A stretch of 64,000 nt of DNA, taken from Bdellovibrio bacteriovorus (GTDB lineage Bacteria; Bdellovibrionota; Bdellovibrionia; Bdellovibrionales; Bdellovibrionaceae). Below are positions 34,937-43,981 of this stretch, piece after piece (the first letter of the stretch is position 1; every line of letters starts with the position of its first letter). The notes beneath the pieces are model-generated. The model was not told the origin of the DNA, searched no databases, and was given only the letters and a program-made list of their open reading frames with translations. The stretch covers positions 1,935,184 to 1,999,183 of the forward strand of contig NZ_LUKE01000001.1 in the NCBI RefSeq assembly GCF_001592735.1. The letters run 5' to 3'. A program made the translations under genes and the position numbers.

Positions 34937-35087
34937 CCCCGTCTCCGGGTGATCCTCCAATTCACGAATCTCAGTGCAAAGAATGTATTCGTGAAGCAAT
35001 TTAGATGAATAAGCCATTGGAGGCTCCTTTCTCATCAAGGTAGATACTTTATCGGCTGGACCTTGGTAGAGTTGAGCCCTTTTTTTT
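34937..35087 (+). ncRNA. Candidate structured small RNA
   Basis: There is no gene in this gap, but there is strong secondary structure. TATTAT (34926-34931) could be a -10 box, putting the start near 34938. Hairpin 1: CCCG (34938-34941)/CGGG (34946-34949). Hairpin 2: CCTCCAAT (34954-34961) with ATTGGAGG (35016-35023), enclosing TTCACGAAT (34961-34969) and ATTCGTGAA (34987-34995). Hairpin 3: GGCTC (35022-35026)/GAGCC (35074-35078) enclosing CAAGGT/ACCTTG, followed by eight T. Hairpins 2 and 3 share GG at 35022-35023, so they may compete. The CCTCC arm equals the anti-Shine-Dalgarno sequence. It does not fit 4.5S RNA, a c-di-GMP riboswitch or tmRNA; 6S RNA is not excluded. Confidence 0.6.
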
Positions 35088-35694
35088 AAATTTTAGAAAT
35101 TATTTTTTTTGAGACGCCAAGTCGGAGCATAAGGTCCTGAATCATCATATAAGTCAGCCCCCACAGAGGAACTTCGCGCCCTAATGAGATGCCTGGAAGT
35201 TCGACAGCCACTAATTCCCGCTGCAATTTATAAGTTATCTGACTGGTGGGATCTAAAAGTGTCGTGAGCGAAATCCAAAAAAAGTCAGCGACCTCGGTGG
35301 GCTGCAAATTTATCACCGGCTCGCGATTGATATGAAAGACAATCGGGCGAATATAAAACGGCAAAAGCACGCCGGCTTTTCGACCTTGAATATCGTCGAT
35401 TCGTCCCACCAACTCTTGCAGGGACAAATGAAATCCGACTTCTTCTAAAGTCTCCCGCTGAGCCGTCGCGATATCATTTATATCCCCGGGCTCACGACGG
35501 CCTCCGGGAAAGGCGATCTGTCCTGACCATTTGTCGTTAGGTTGAATGGCTCTTTGGATAAAGGCGATTTCTAAGTTTTTAAAAGAATCACCGCGCAAAA
35601 TGATCGCGACACAAGCATGATCCGAAAGCTCTTTGGAAAGATCTTGGGTCGATTGCGAGCGGAGAATTTCGGCGAGGCTTTTTCCAAACGACAT
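35086..35694 (-). CDS. Nudix hydrolase, CoA pyrophosphatase type
   Basis: The 202-residue protein (ATG 35694; a TTG lies 9 nt upstream) has a complete Nudix box near residues 65-87 (GGRREPGD...RETLEEVGF), preceded by the UPF0035 signature WSGQIAFPGG. That combination marks CoA and acyl-CoA diphosphatases (NudL/CoaD-degrading type), which hydrolyse CoA to 4'-phosphopantetheine and 3',5'-ADP. The gene's stop codon overlaps the T-run that ends the candidate small RNA on the opposite strand. Confidence 0.9.
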   Translation of the reverse strand: MSFGKSLAEILRSQSTQDLSKELSDHACVAIILRGDSFKNLEIAFIQRAIQPNDKWSGQIAFPGGRREPGDINDIATAQRETLEEVGFHLSLQELVGRIDDIQGRKAGVLLPFYIRPIVFHINREPVINLQPTEVADFFWISLTTLLDPTSQITYKLQRELVAVELPGISLGREVPLWGLTYMMIQDLMLRLGVSKKIISKI

Positions 35695-35812
35695 ATGGAT
35701 CAAAGTAACGAATTCTTAGAATGCTGTCAGCTTCGGACTTAAAAGGGCCAGGAAAATTAACCGAATGTGTCTGTGGGTGTATCCTATAAATAGATTAACA
35801 AGGAGGCCACGG

Positions 35813-36055
35813 ATGCGCTTCTTCATAGTTCTTCTCAGCATGTATAGCACGGTTACTTTCGCCGCAGTCGATAACTTTAATAGCTTGATTGCGGAAACGA
35901 CTCATCAAGAAAAACGCCTGCACAGAAAGCTGTTGCAGACGATTCAAAATACGCAGTATTCCATCGCGTACAATGATCAGATTGAGAAATTGCAGGCTCA
36001 CGAGCGTGCCCAAAAACTCGAAGTGCCAGTGACGCTCATCAAATATACCGAGTAA
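35813..36055 (+). CDS. Small secreted helical protein
   Basis: I choose ATG 35813 (MRFFIVLLSMYS), preceded by AAGGAGG, over an upstream frame start. The 80-residue product has a signal peptide (cleavage near FAA-VDN), and the mature part is a charged helix with HQEKRLHRKLLQTIQ. It carries no known domain and no Cys. It is transcribed alone. Confidence 0.75.
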   Translation: MRFFIVLLSMYSTVTFAAVDNFNSLIAETTHQEKRLHRKLLQTIQNTQYSIAYNDQIEKLQAHERAQKLEVPVTLIKYTE

Positions 36056-36183
36056 GTATTATTCGGATGTTACGATCTCGATGTGAGACTGTGTATAGCC
36101 TAACAGCAGGTTGTCTAAAGTGACGACGATGAGAAGCCATAAAACGGCTCTCACTTGGCCCTCAACTTGCTTATTAGCTCTCT

Positions 36184-36939
36184 ATGACACGAACATCTTA
36201 TAAAATCACATGTGTGTTAGTAGCCCTAAGCTTCGTGATTTCGTCAGAAGCCTTGGCTGCTAAAAAAAGAAAAGCGAAGGCCGGGGGATGTGGTGCGGGC
36301 ATCGCCACTTCGTCTGTTTATTTTGTTCCGCACATTAAAGATTATTGCCCGACGCCGAAACCTTGTAAGGCTTTTAAAGATGAAGTTCGCATGCAAGGCT
36401 CAGGAACCATGTCCGACAATCATGTTTACACGTACACCGGTAAAACACGTGATATTGGTGATTGCGACACCGCGATTGGTGCGGCTGGGGAGTGCCTTAT
36501 TCCATTTGTTTCTATTGCCGCCGATCCTAAATTCTATAGCATGGGTGATGTGATCAGCATGCCCGCGATGAAGGGGAAAGAAATCCAACTTCCTAACGGC
36601 AAAAAAATGCTGCATCCAGGGTACTTTATTGTTCACGATACAGGTGGCGCGATCAAAGGCCCGAACCGCTTTGATTTTTTCACCGGCTCTTTTGATGATC
36701 ACAACTCTAATAATGCCTTTGGCTATGATGGCTTTTCGGACCTGGCGATGACCGATATTAAGAGCTGCAACAAGAAAAAGCAGTTTAACGTGGTTCGCCG
36801 GGGGAATGATAAGTATGATTCCATCATCACCGCTATCGATCACGCGAAGCTTGGGATGGCTGTGCCAAAAATGATGGCCTCTTCTGAAAATAACGCGGGC
36901 CGCAGTTCTGGTGGCGGATACGTCAAGGGAGTCAACTAG
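36184..36939 (+). CDS. Secreted 3D-domain protein (MltA-C-terminal-like)
   Basis: The 251-residue protein has a signal peptide (ISSEALA) followed by a Lys/Arg-rich stretch and several Cys. The 3D domain (about 90-190) has FVSIAADPKFYSMGDVI and the Asp-containing motifs HDTGGAIKG and RFDFFTG. The three catalytic-type Asp of the fold are visible. Such domains occur in MltA, Rpf/YocH and other wall-active proteins, so a peptidoglycan role is likely. No clear ribosome site precedes ATG 36184. The next secreted gene starts directly after its stop. Confidence 0.85.
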   Translation: MTRTSYKITCVLVALSFVISSEALAAKKRKAKAGGCGAGIATSSVYFVPHIKDYCPTPKPCKAFKDEVRMQGSGTMSDNHVYTYTGKTRDIGDCDTAIGAAGECLIPFVSIAADPKFYSMGDVISMPAMKGKEIQLPNGKKMLHPGYFIVHDTGGAIKGPNRFDFFTGSFDDHNSNNAFGYDGFSDLAMTDIKSCNKKKQFNVVRRGNDKYDSIITAIDHAKLGMAVPKMMASSENNAGRSSGGGYVKGVN

Positions 36940-37344
36940 ATGTCTCGTGCGTTGGTTTTCCTGTTTTTAGCAGTGCAGCTTTTTTGTATTACTAGCTGGG
37001 CGGCGCCGCAAGGTGATGACCCGGCTCCTGAAATCAACTTACAAGAGCCGCCATTTTGGATGCCGTCTTACGACGAGTTCAAAAACCTACGACCGGTTCA
37101 AAAAGAATATTATCTAAAAAAAGTCCTTCCCGCTCTGCAAAAGATCCCGGGACTGGAGAAAGTCTCGCAAAACTCCCTGGAGGAAGCCTCAATTTGGTAC
37201 AAGTCCTGGGATGGCGTTCGCCTTAAACTTTACACCGCCTGCTTAAAAGATAGTCTGGCCAAAGCCTGTGACGAAGTGGCGGATGTAAGAATTAAGACCC
37301 TCGAGAATTATTCTGTGAAGAAGAATGGTTCTACCAGACCTTAG
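36940..37344 (+). CDS. Secreted protein paired with the 3D-domain gene
   Basis: The 134-residue protein starts on the base after the 3D-domain stop, indicating translational coupling. It has a signal peptide (ITSWA-APQ) and a helical mature part with two Cys (YTACLKDSLAKACDEV) that could form one disulfide. I do not recognise a family. A joint role with the 3D-domain protein in the envelope is inferred from coupling alone. Confidence 0.75.
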   Translation: MSRALVFLFLAVQLFCITSWAAPQGDDPAPEINLQEPPFWMPSYDEFKNLRPVQKEYYLKKVLPALQKIPGLEKVSQNSLEEASIWYKSWDGVRLKLYTACLKDSLAKACDEVADVRIKTLENYSVKKNGSTRP

Positions 37345-37386
37345 TCTCTCCATATTTTCGTAGATATTCCGTTATATTCTGTGTAC

Positions 37387-38643
37387 ATGAACCGCATGGC
37401 ATTTAGTACTTTCATCTTTGTATTGCTTCTTGCAATTCCGGGCGCTTACGCCCAGGAGCTGTACACCTTTTCTGAAAGCATCGACATTTTGACCCGTCAT
37501 AATGCGGAACTCCGCTCGGCGGAAGCGGGAGTGGAGATCGCTCGTAACCAGCTCAATATCGCCTATGGGAATTTTCTTCCCGAGATTTCTGTTGGTACCA
37601 ACTATCTACAAAAACAGGTCAACGACACCAATTCAACCGGATACGGTGCAGAGATTGTCGTTACAGAAAATATTTTTAATGGTTTTCGTGATCTCTCCAC
37701 ACTGGATGATGCTAAAGCCAAACTTGAAATCGCCGAGGCGACTCTTCGCAATGTAAAAGCCAAATTGAGCTATGATCTAAAATCTTCTTTTGCCGGCCTC
37801 ATTTACGCCCATGAAAACATTAAGCTTGCCGAAAGCATCCACAAACGTCGTTCGGACAATAACAGCCTGGTGCAATTGCGTTTTGAAAGTGGTCGGGAAA
37901 ACAAAGGTTCCGTGATGTTGTCGGCGGCTTATCTGCAAGAAGCGGCGATTGATGTAAAAAGAGCACAATTGACCTTAGATACGGCCAAAACCAATTACCT
38001 GCGAGTATTGGGCCTGGCGGCGGGGAAAGACGTGGATATCAGCGGGACGATGCCTGAAGTGGTTGAACCTGGCGTGACCCCCCAGTTTTTAGAGTTGGTA
38101 CAAACAGTTCCTGACCGAGTGATTGCGGTCTCCCAGGTAAAAACCGCCGAGGCGGTCTTGAAATCGACTTATGCGGGTTATTATCCCACCCTCGGGGTGA
38201 AAGGAAAAATAGGCCGTAATGGGGACACGTGGTTCCCCGATGACAATGACTATTGGGAGCTTGAAGCTTCTTTGGGCTGGTCCCTTTTTAACGGCGGCAA
38301 AACTTTCTTTGCTTCCAAGTCGTCTTTCGCGGATAAAATGGTGGCAGAAAACAATTTGCGTAACATGGATTTAAGCTTAGCCACGGCGTTAAAGACGGCT
38401 TACGCGGAGTTTGTTATCGCCATTGAAAATTACAAAGTCAGTCAAGCCTTCGTCGAAGCACAAAATGTGCGTGCCGAAATTGGCCGTAGTAAATATAACA
38501 ACGGTCTAAGCACTTTTGACGATTGGGATATTATCGAAAACGATCTTATCAGTCGCCAAAAGAACTTGATTGAAAAGCGCCGAGACAGAGTGAATGCCGA
38601 GGCGTCTTGGGAAAGATCCCAAGGCAGAGGAGTCATACCGTGA
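37387..38643 (+). CDS. TolC-family outer membrane efflux protein
   Basis: The 418-residue protein (ATG 37387; a GTG lies 6 nt upstream) has a signal peptide (PGAYA-QEL). It has the two-fold OEP repeat: ESIDILTRHNAELRSAEAGV, long helices and the second half starting AVSQVKTAEAVLKSTYAGYYPTLG. It is a trimeric outer-membrane channel for the MacB-type exporter that follows. The membrane-fusion gene starts 3 nt inside its 3' end. Confidence 0.92.
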   Translation: MNRMAFSTFIFVLLLAIPGAYAQELYTFSESIDILTRHNAELRSAEAGVEIARNQLNIAYGNFLPEISVGTNYLQKQVNDTNSTGYGAEIVVTENIFNGFRDLSTLDDAKAKLEIAEATLRNVKAKLSYDLKSSFAGLIYAHENIKLAESIHKRRSDNNSLVQLRFESGRENKGSVMLSAAYLQEAAIDVKRAQLTLDTAKTNYLRVLGLAAGKDVDISGTMPEVVEPGVTPQFLELVQTVPDRVIAVSQVKTAEAVLKSTYAGYYPTLGVKGKIGRNGDTWFPDDNDYWELEASLGWSLFNGGKTFFASKSSFADKMVAENNLRNMDLSLATALKTAYAEFVIAIENYKVSQAFVEAQNVRAEIGRSKYNNGLSTFDDWDIIENDLISRQKNLIEKRRDRVNAEASWERSQGRGVIP

Positions 38644-39617
38644 GCAAGGGTACCACAACTAGAAATGCCATCATCGCCATTGCGGTCTTAGTGATCTTGC
38701 TGATCGCGGGATTTGTGTGGTTGAGCTCGCGTGAATCTGCCGTCACGTTTAAAGAAGTTTCTGTTACTCGGGGCAATATCGCGCACACAATTTTATCTTC
38801 AGGCTTTGTGCAACCACGCAACCGTTTGCAAATCAAAGCACCCGTCGCGGGACGCATCGAGCAGATCTTAGTGAAAGAAGGCCAAGTCGTTAAAAAAGGC
38901 GACGTCATGGCGTGGATGAGTTCAACGGAGCGGGCGGCATTACTAGATGCGGCTGCGGGACAAGGTCCAGAAGTTTATAAAAAATGGGCTGAGCTTTATT
39001 TAGCGACCCCCGTTTTGGCGCCCATTGAAGGAACCGTCATTCAAAAAAATGTTGAGCCCGGTCAAACCTTTGCCAGCTCCGATGCGATTTTTCAGCTTTC
39101 AGATCAATTGACAGTGAAAGCGCAAGTGGATGAAACAGATATTTCAAGAATCAAACTGAAAGAACCTGCGGTGATCACTCTGGATGCGTATCCGGATGAA
39201 AAATTACCGGCGTTTGTAGATAAAATTGCTTTTGACTCAACAACCGTCAATTCTGTCACGACTTTCGTGGTCGACGTGATTCCGCAAAAAACACCGACCT
39301 TCATGCGCAGTGGTATGACGGCGAATGTCACTTTTTCCGTCGATCTTCGTTCCGATGTTTTATTAATGCCAAGTGAAGCATTAAAAGTGGTCGATGGAAA
39401 AACCGTCGTTCTTTTAAAATCACCAGAGACGAACAAACCCGAAACTCATCGCATCGAAGTCGGTATCACCGACGGTAAGATGACGGAAGTTTTAAGTGGC
39501 CTGAAAGAAGGCGACGTCCTTATGATCAGCGAATTTAAACTGGGTGATAGAAAATCAAATAACTCTCCATTCGGGATGCCAGGAAGCCCAGCCCGTAAAA
39601 GTAATAAACGTCCATGA
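38640..39617 (+). CDS. Membrane-fusion (HlyD/MacA-like) protein
   Basis: I choose GTG 38640 (MSKGTTTRN), overlapping the TolC stop with AGAGGAGT upstream. The 325-residue product has one membrane segment (about 8-28), a lipoyl-like half motif (IKAPVAGRIEQILVKEGQVVKKGD) given here as a split biotinyl domain, a very short helical hairpin, LAPIEGTVIQKNVEPGQ, and beta-barrel domains. It links TolC and MacB-type partners in tripartite efflux. The hairpin is shorter than in MacA. It overlaps the ABC gene by 4 nt. Confidence 0.92.
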   Translation: MSKGTTTRNAIIAIAVLVILLIAGFVWLSSRESAVTFKEVSVTRGNIAHTILSSGFVQPRNRLQIKAPVAGRIEQILVKEGQVVKKGDVMAWMSSTERAALLDAAAGQGPEVYKKWAELYLATPVLAPIEGTVIQKNVEPGQTFASSDAIFQLSDQLTVKAQVDETDISRIKLKEPAVITLDAYPDEKLPAFVDKIAFDSTTVNSVTTFVVDVIPQKTPTFMRSGMTANVTFSVDLRSDVLLMPSEALKVVDGKTVVLLKSPETNKPETHRIEVGITDGKMTEVLSGLKEGDVLMISEFKLGDRKSNNSPFGMPGSPARKSNKRP

Positions 39618-41581
39618 AACCTTTGATAGAGATCAAAGATGTTAGAAAATCCTACCAAATGGGACCTCACTCGGTGGAAGTCCTTAAAGGTATCAGCTTG
39701 CAAATCGAGCAAGGGGATTTTGTCGCCATCATGGGACCTTCCGGCTCTGGAAAGTCCACCCTGATGCACATCTTAGGTCTTTTGGATGTTCCTACTTCAG
39801 GCAGTTACGAACTTAAAGGGCGTGAAGTTTCTTTGCTTGAGGAAGACGAATTGGCCGTTGTCCGTCGCGATGAAGTCGGCTTTATTTTTCAGCAATTCAA
39901 TTTATTACCTCGATTAAAAGCATGGCAGAACGTTTCTTTGCCTTTACTTTACAGTTCTGACGGCTTTGATTTTGATCGTGCCAATGAGCTTTTAGGCAAA
40001 GTCGGTTTAAGTCAGCGTGTGGATCACCGTCCGAACGAACTTTCGGGCGGTCAGCAACAGCGTATCGCGATTGCCAGATCCCTGATCAATCGCCCGGGAA
40101 TTATTTTTGCCGATGAACCGACGGGAAATCTTGATTCGCAAAGCGAACAAGAAGTTTTAGAAATTCTGCAAGAACTTAATGCCCAAGGAATCACGATCAT
40201 TGTCGTCACCCATGAAGAAGAAATCGGACAGCTGGCAAAGCGTTTGATCCGTTTAAAAGACGGCGAAATCTTAAGTGATGAACGTCGCGCACCACTTCCC
40301 TTGGTGAAAAACTTTGAAACGGCGCCAGCGCCTTCATCAGGTGGCAGTTCTGAATTTGCGATAAAGGAAGTGATGGAGCACTTCCATCAAGGTTTTCAAA
40401 CCTTGGCCGGAAACAAAGTGCGTTCGATTTTATCGATGCTGGGTATTTTAATCGGGGTCGCGGCCGTTGTTGTGATGCTAGCCCTAGGAACTGGCGCGCA
40501 AAAAGCAATCGAAGATCAGTTATCTAGTTTAGGATCTAATTTATTGATTTTAAGTGCCGGGAATATTCGTGTTTCGGGAGTGATGCGGGAATCTGGCGTG
40601 CGGATTCGTTTACGCACCGATGATGTCAATGCGATCAAAGAAGAAGTTGATGGCATTCGCGATGTATCGCCCTCAGTTTCCGGCAGGGCGCAAGCGACTT
40701 TTGGGAATAAAAACTGGAATACGCAGATCATGGGTGTTACTTCGGCGTTCACACGTGTTCGCGCCAGTGACCCCGTGTATGGACGATTCTTTTCCGACAG
40801 CGAAAATCAATCCCGAGCTTTGGTGGCTGTCATCGGAACAACGGTAGCACGGGAAATCTTTGGAAAAAAATCTCCGATTGGGGAGCTGATTAAGTTAAAC
40901 AAAGTGAACTTTCGCGTGATTGGGGTTTTACCTGAAAAAGGAGCCGCCGGTCCGCAAGACCAAGATGATCGTATTGTTGTTCCCGTTAATACAGCGATGT
41001 ATCGTTTGTTTGGTCGTGATTACGTCGATTCGTTAGATATCGAAGTTTTCAATGTGACCGAAATGGATCAAGTGCAAAAATCAGTCTTAGATCTGATGAA
41101 CCGCCGTCATCGCGTGCCGATTTCTTCACGCGAAGATGCTTTCAGAATCTTTAATATGTCCGACATTCAACAAGCGCTGAATTCAAGCTCCCGAACCATG
41201 TCTTTGCTTTTAGCCTCGATCGCGGCCATCTCGTTGATTGTGGGCGGTATCGGAATCATGAACATCATGCTGGTATCGGTGACTGAAAGAACCAAAGAGA
41301 TCGGCTTAAGAAAAGCCATCGGGGCGAAACGCCGTGATATATCGATGCAGTTCTTAACGGAATCTATCGTGGTCAGTATCAGTGGCGGGGTCCTGGGAAT
41401 TCTGTTGGGCTTTGCGGTTTCGTTCCTCCTTTCAAGTCTGATTGGTTGGAACACGTCGGTGTCTTTTGCGTCGGTCGCCGTGTCTTTTTCATTCTCGGCC
41501 CTGATTGGTGTGGCCTTCGGAAGTTACCCGGCGCAAAAGGCCGCGAAGCTTCATCCGATAGATGCGCTTCGCTACGAATAG
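39614..41581 (+). CDS. MacB-type ABC exporter, ATPase and permease fused
   Basis: The 655-residue protein has an N-terminal ATPase: Walker A GPSGSGKST, signature LSGGQQQRIAIARSL and Walker B IIFADEPTGNLDS. The permease half has a first membrane helix near residue 275, a large periplasmic MacB_PCD domain, and three C-terminal helices (the last starting after TKEIGLRKAIGAKRRDI). MacB systems export peptides, lipoproteins or macrolides by mechanotransmission. With the two upstream genes this is a complete tripartite exporter; the substrate is unknown. It stops 2 nt before the convergent gene's stop. Confidence 0.94.
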   Translation: MKPLIEIKDVRKSYQMGPHSVEVLKGISLQIEQGDFVAIMGPSGSGKSTLMHILGLLDVPTSGSYELKGREVSLLEEDELAVVRRDEVGFIFQQFNLLPRLKAWQNVSLPLLYSSDGFDFDRANELLGKVGLSQRVDHRPNELSGGQQQRIAIARSLINRPGIIFADEPTGNLDSQSEQEVLEILQELNAQGITIIVVTHEEEIGQLAKRLIRLKDGEILSDERRAPLPLVKNFETAPAPSSGGSSEFAIKEVMEHFHQGFQTLAGNKVRSILSMLGILIGVAAVVVMLALGTGAQKAIEDQLSSLGSNLLILSAGNIRVSGVMRESGVRIRLRTDDVNAIKEEVDGIRDVSPSVSGRAQATFGNKNWNTQIMGVTSAFTRVRASDPVYGRFFSDSENQSRALVAVIGTTVAREIFGKKSPIGELIKLNKVNFRVIGVLPEKGAAGPQDQDDRIVVPVNTAMYRLFGRDYVDSLDIEVFNVTEMDQVQKSVLDLMNRRHRVPISSREDAFRIFNMSDIQQALNSSSRTMSLLLASIAAISLIVGGIGIMNIMLVSVTERTKEIGLRKAIGAKRRDISMQFLTESIVVSISGGVLGILLGFAVSFLLSSLIGWNTSVSFASVAVSFSFSALIGVAFGSYPAQKAAKLHPIDALRYE

Positions 41582-41583
41582 AT

Positions 41584-42681
41584 TTAATAAAGCTGTTTAT
41601 ACCAAGTGCGGGTTGGCGAAACTAAGTCGATTTTTACCACTTCAAAATAAATGCGTCCGATTTCCCGACCATCGGTTGTTTCAATGCTGATGCGCCAATC
41701 ACCTGCAGGATAATTCTGCTTCATGGCAAATCCGCGATAGCCTTCTTTACGACCGCCGGTAATACGCATCGGTATGCGATCGGTACTTAGCCAGCCCTGT
41801 TTGGGATCTTTAAAATACCAATGTAAAATCACCGAATCGCTAAATCTTGCGGGCGAAAAAATCTGGGCAAAAACGAAAAGCTTGTCACCTGGCTCTGCAA
41901 TAAATTCTTTATCGCCTTGATTACGCCAAAAACTCCAGGCCGAGTTTTGGTGAAAGACGGCGTATTTTCCGTCTTGCCGTTCGACCCGGTGATAGATTCC
42001 GATATGTTGTACGGAAAGTGGAACTGGAGGAATAAGACCCAGCATGTAAAAGACAAAAAAGAAAGCCAGCACGGCCATGCCGGGGGCTAAAAGGCTTCCC
42101 ATCAGCAAACGTACATTCTGAACTTTTTTAAGCAGCAGGTGATAAATCCCGTAAAGAGCTCCGCCCGTTAAAATCAAGGACAAGAAAAATGGAATATAGC
42201 CTACAAACCCCAATAGGACCGGCACCGTGATCGAAAAAAACGAAAACAGACAAATCACGAACAGGGCGATCTTAATATTAACCCCTTTTTCGCGAATGCT
42301 TTTTAGTTCATTAGCGACCATCACTAAAATCAGGACCGCGACAAAAACAATGGACGTGAAAATCGACGCACTTTTTAAAAAGAACAAAGAATACAGGCTT
42401 AAAAGACTGCCTAAAAAGAAATGTAAAATCGGCTGTCGGTATTCCCAGATTCTTTGCAAACGTGGCGGAATTTTAAAAAATCCATTCACATCTAAGAAAT
42501 CAAAATAAAGAATCGATCCCAGGATCAAAAGATAAACTAATTGCTGGCCGATCCCTAAAACATCATCGACATCCGTCAGGGTGAGGACATCAAAAAAGAA
42601 TCCACCTAAGAAAAACAAAATATCAATTCTGGTTTCATGGGCTTCGTAATAATTTAAGATGCGATCTTTTAATTTTTCCAC
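41584..42681 (-). CDS. Polytopic membrane protein with DUF2914 domain
   Basis: The 365-residue protein has about seven hydrophobic segments between residues 20 and 215, followed by a soluble C-terminal domain (about 225-365) with LFVFAQIFSPARFSDSV and WRISIETTDGREIG. That region is the DUF2914 beta-sandwich. Function is unknown; the extracytoplasmic beta domain suggests envelope sensing or transport. It is transcribed alone, convergent with the MacB gene. Confidence 0.85.
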   Translation of the reverse strand: MEKLKDRILNYYEAHETRIDILFFLGGFFFDVLTLTDVDDVLGIGQQLVYLLILGSILYFDFLDVNGFFKIPPRLQRIWEYRQPILHFFLGSLLSLYSLFFLKSASIFTSIVFVAVLILVMVANELKSIREKGVNIKIALFVICLFSFFSITVPVLLGFVGYIPFFLSLILTGGALYGIYHLLLKKVQNVRLLMGSLLAPGMAVLAFFFVFYMLGLIPPVPLSVQHIGIYHRVERQDGKYAVFHQNSAWSFWRNQGDKEFIAEPGDKLFVFAQIFSPARFSDSVILHWYFKDPKQGWLSTDRIPMRITGGRKEGYRGFAMKQNYPAGDWRISIETTDGREIGRIYFEVVKIDLVSPTRTWYKQLY

Positions 42682-42770
42682 GAAATCAGTGTAAAAAAAG
42701 GCTCGCGGAACGGCAATAAGACTTCTTTAGTTGACGCTCTAGGAGACAGGGCGGTACAGACAATCCCATC

Positions 42771-42974
42771 ATGACTGAAGAACGTTTAATTGATATTGAA
42801 ACCAAAATCGCCCATCAAGAACACCTTTTAGAAGAGCTCAGCCAAGTTCTTTATGAACAGCAAAAAACCATCGATCATCTTGAAAAGCGTCTGATTCAAC
42901 TAAGTAAAAAAATTGAAGATGGACCCGACGGCGGCGATATTGGACCGGCCAATCAAAAGCCTCCGCATTATTAG
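42771..42974 (+). CDS. slyX: SlyX family coiled-coil protein
   Basis: The 67-residue protein has the SlyX helix: IDIETKIAHQEHLLEELSQV, in split form, and EQQKTIDHLEKRLIQL, ending in a short Gly/Pro-rich tail (PPHY). Length and layout match SlyX. The biochemical role of SlyX is not established. It has a good coding frame but no obvious operon partner. Confidence 0.88.
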   Translation: MTEERLIDIETKIAHQEHLLEELSQVLYEQQKTIDHLEKRLIQLSKKIEDGPDGGDIGPANQKPPHY

Positions 42975-43078
42975 ATTCAATTTTGCGATTTAACACCCGA
43001 CCTGACTGTATCTTATCCTGACCTCTTGGGTTCTCGATTCTCTGATGATGTACTTCTTGGATGTAACAAGGAGAGTTT

Positions 43079-43882
43079 ATGAGAAATTGGCTTTTAACCA
43101 TCCTAAGTGTGACCTTTTCGTTTTCAGTAACAGTGGAGGCGGCTCCCACTCCCAAAGCCCCCGGCGATAAAACTGTCGTATTAGTGCATGGCGCTTTTGC
43201 CGATGGCACCGGGACTTGGGATAAAGTAATCCCGATGCTTCAAGCTGCCGGTCTTAAAGTCATTGCCGTACAAAATCCTTTAACAACTTTGGCTGGGGAT
43301 GTGGCAGCAACTCAACGTGCTCTCGCGCGCGCGGAAGGCCCGGTGATTTTGGTGGGTCACTCTTGGGGAGGGGCGGTTATCACGGAAGCTGGAAATGACC
43401 CCAAAGTGGCAGCCTTGGTTTACGTCGCGGCGTTTGCGCCTAACGATGGACAATCTATTTTGGATATCACAAAACCTTATCCGGCGGCTCCCGGTTTTGG
43501 TGAATTGGTATTTGATGACGAAGGATTTGCCACTTTAACGACCACAGGGATGACAAATTTCTTTGCTCAAGATCTACCTATCCCCCAAAGCTCACTTATG
43601 TATGCGACGCAAGCTCCGACAGCGGGGGCTTTGTTTTCAGAAAAGATCACCACCGCGGCTTGGAAGAACAAACCAACGTGGTACGTCGTTGCGGAAAATG
43701 ACTATATGATTCAGCCCGATTTACAAAGAGCCCTGGCGACGCAAATGAAGGCCCATACAAGCAGCTACCCCTCGGGGCACGTGATTTCTCAATCCAAGCC
43801 TCAAGAGACGGCAGATGCCATTATTTCGGCGGCGAATTCTGTTGTAATGCCTCCACCACCGGAGCTGCATTTGTTGCAATAA
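43079..43882 (+). CDS. Secreted alpha/beta hydrolase
   Basis: The 267-residue protein has a signal peptide (TVEA-APT). The alpha/beta hydrolase fold shows VVLVHGAFADGTGTWDKV, the nucleophile elbow GHSWGGAV, an Asp in VAENDYMIQPDLQ, and His in YPSGHVISQ. The Ser-Asp-His triad is therefore complete. This form resembles the small esterase/EstC-like group within alpha/beta hydrolases, periplasmic or exported. Substrate is unknown. AAGGAG lies before ATG 43079. Confidence 0.88.
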   Translation: MRNWLLTILSVTFSFSVTVEAAPTPKAPGDKTVVLVHGAFADGTGTWDKVIPMLQAAGLKVIAVQNPLTTLAGDVAATQRALARAEGPVILVGHSWGGAVITEAGNDPKVAALVYVAAFAPNDGQSILDITKPYPAAPGFGELVFDDEGFATLTTTGMTNFFAQDLPIPQSSLMYATQAPTAGALFSEKITTAAWKNKPTWYVVAENDYMIQPDLQRALATQMKAHTSSYPSGHVISQSKPQETADAIISAANSVVMPPPPELHLLQ

Positions 43883-43981
43883 TGGAACACTGATTCCTAA
43901 TTATCCTATCTAATCAACGATCTAAAAGTGCCGTAAAGTATTCACATGATCTAAACAACGGTCTTAGACCAGGAGTAAATT

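Noticed and set aside
34937-35087. c-di-GMP (GEMM) riboswitch, 4.5S RNA or tmRNA in the RNA gap
   Set aside because: The GEMM core motifs, the SRP tetraloop region and the tmRNA length are not found; 6S RNA could not be excluded but was not confirmed.
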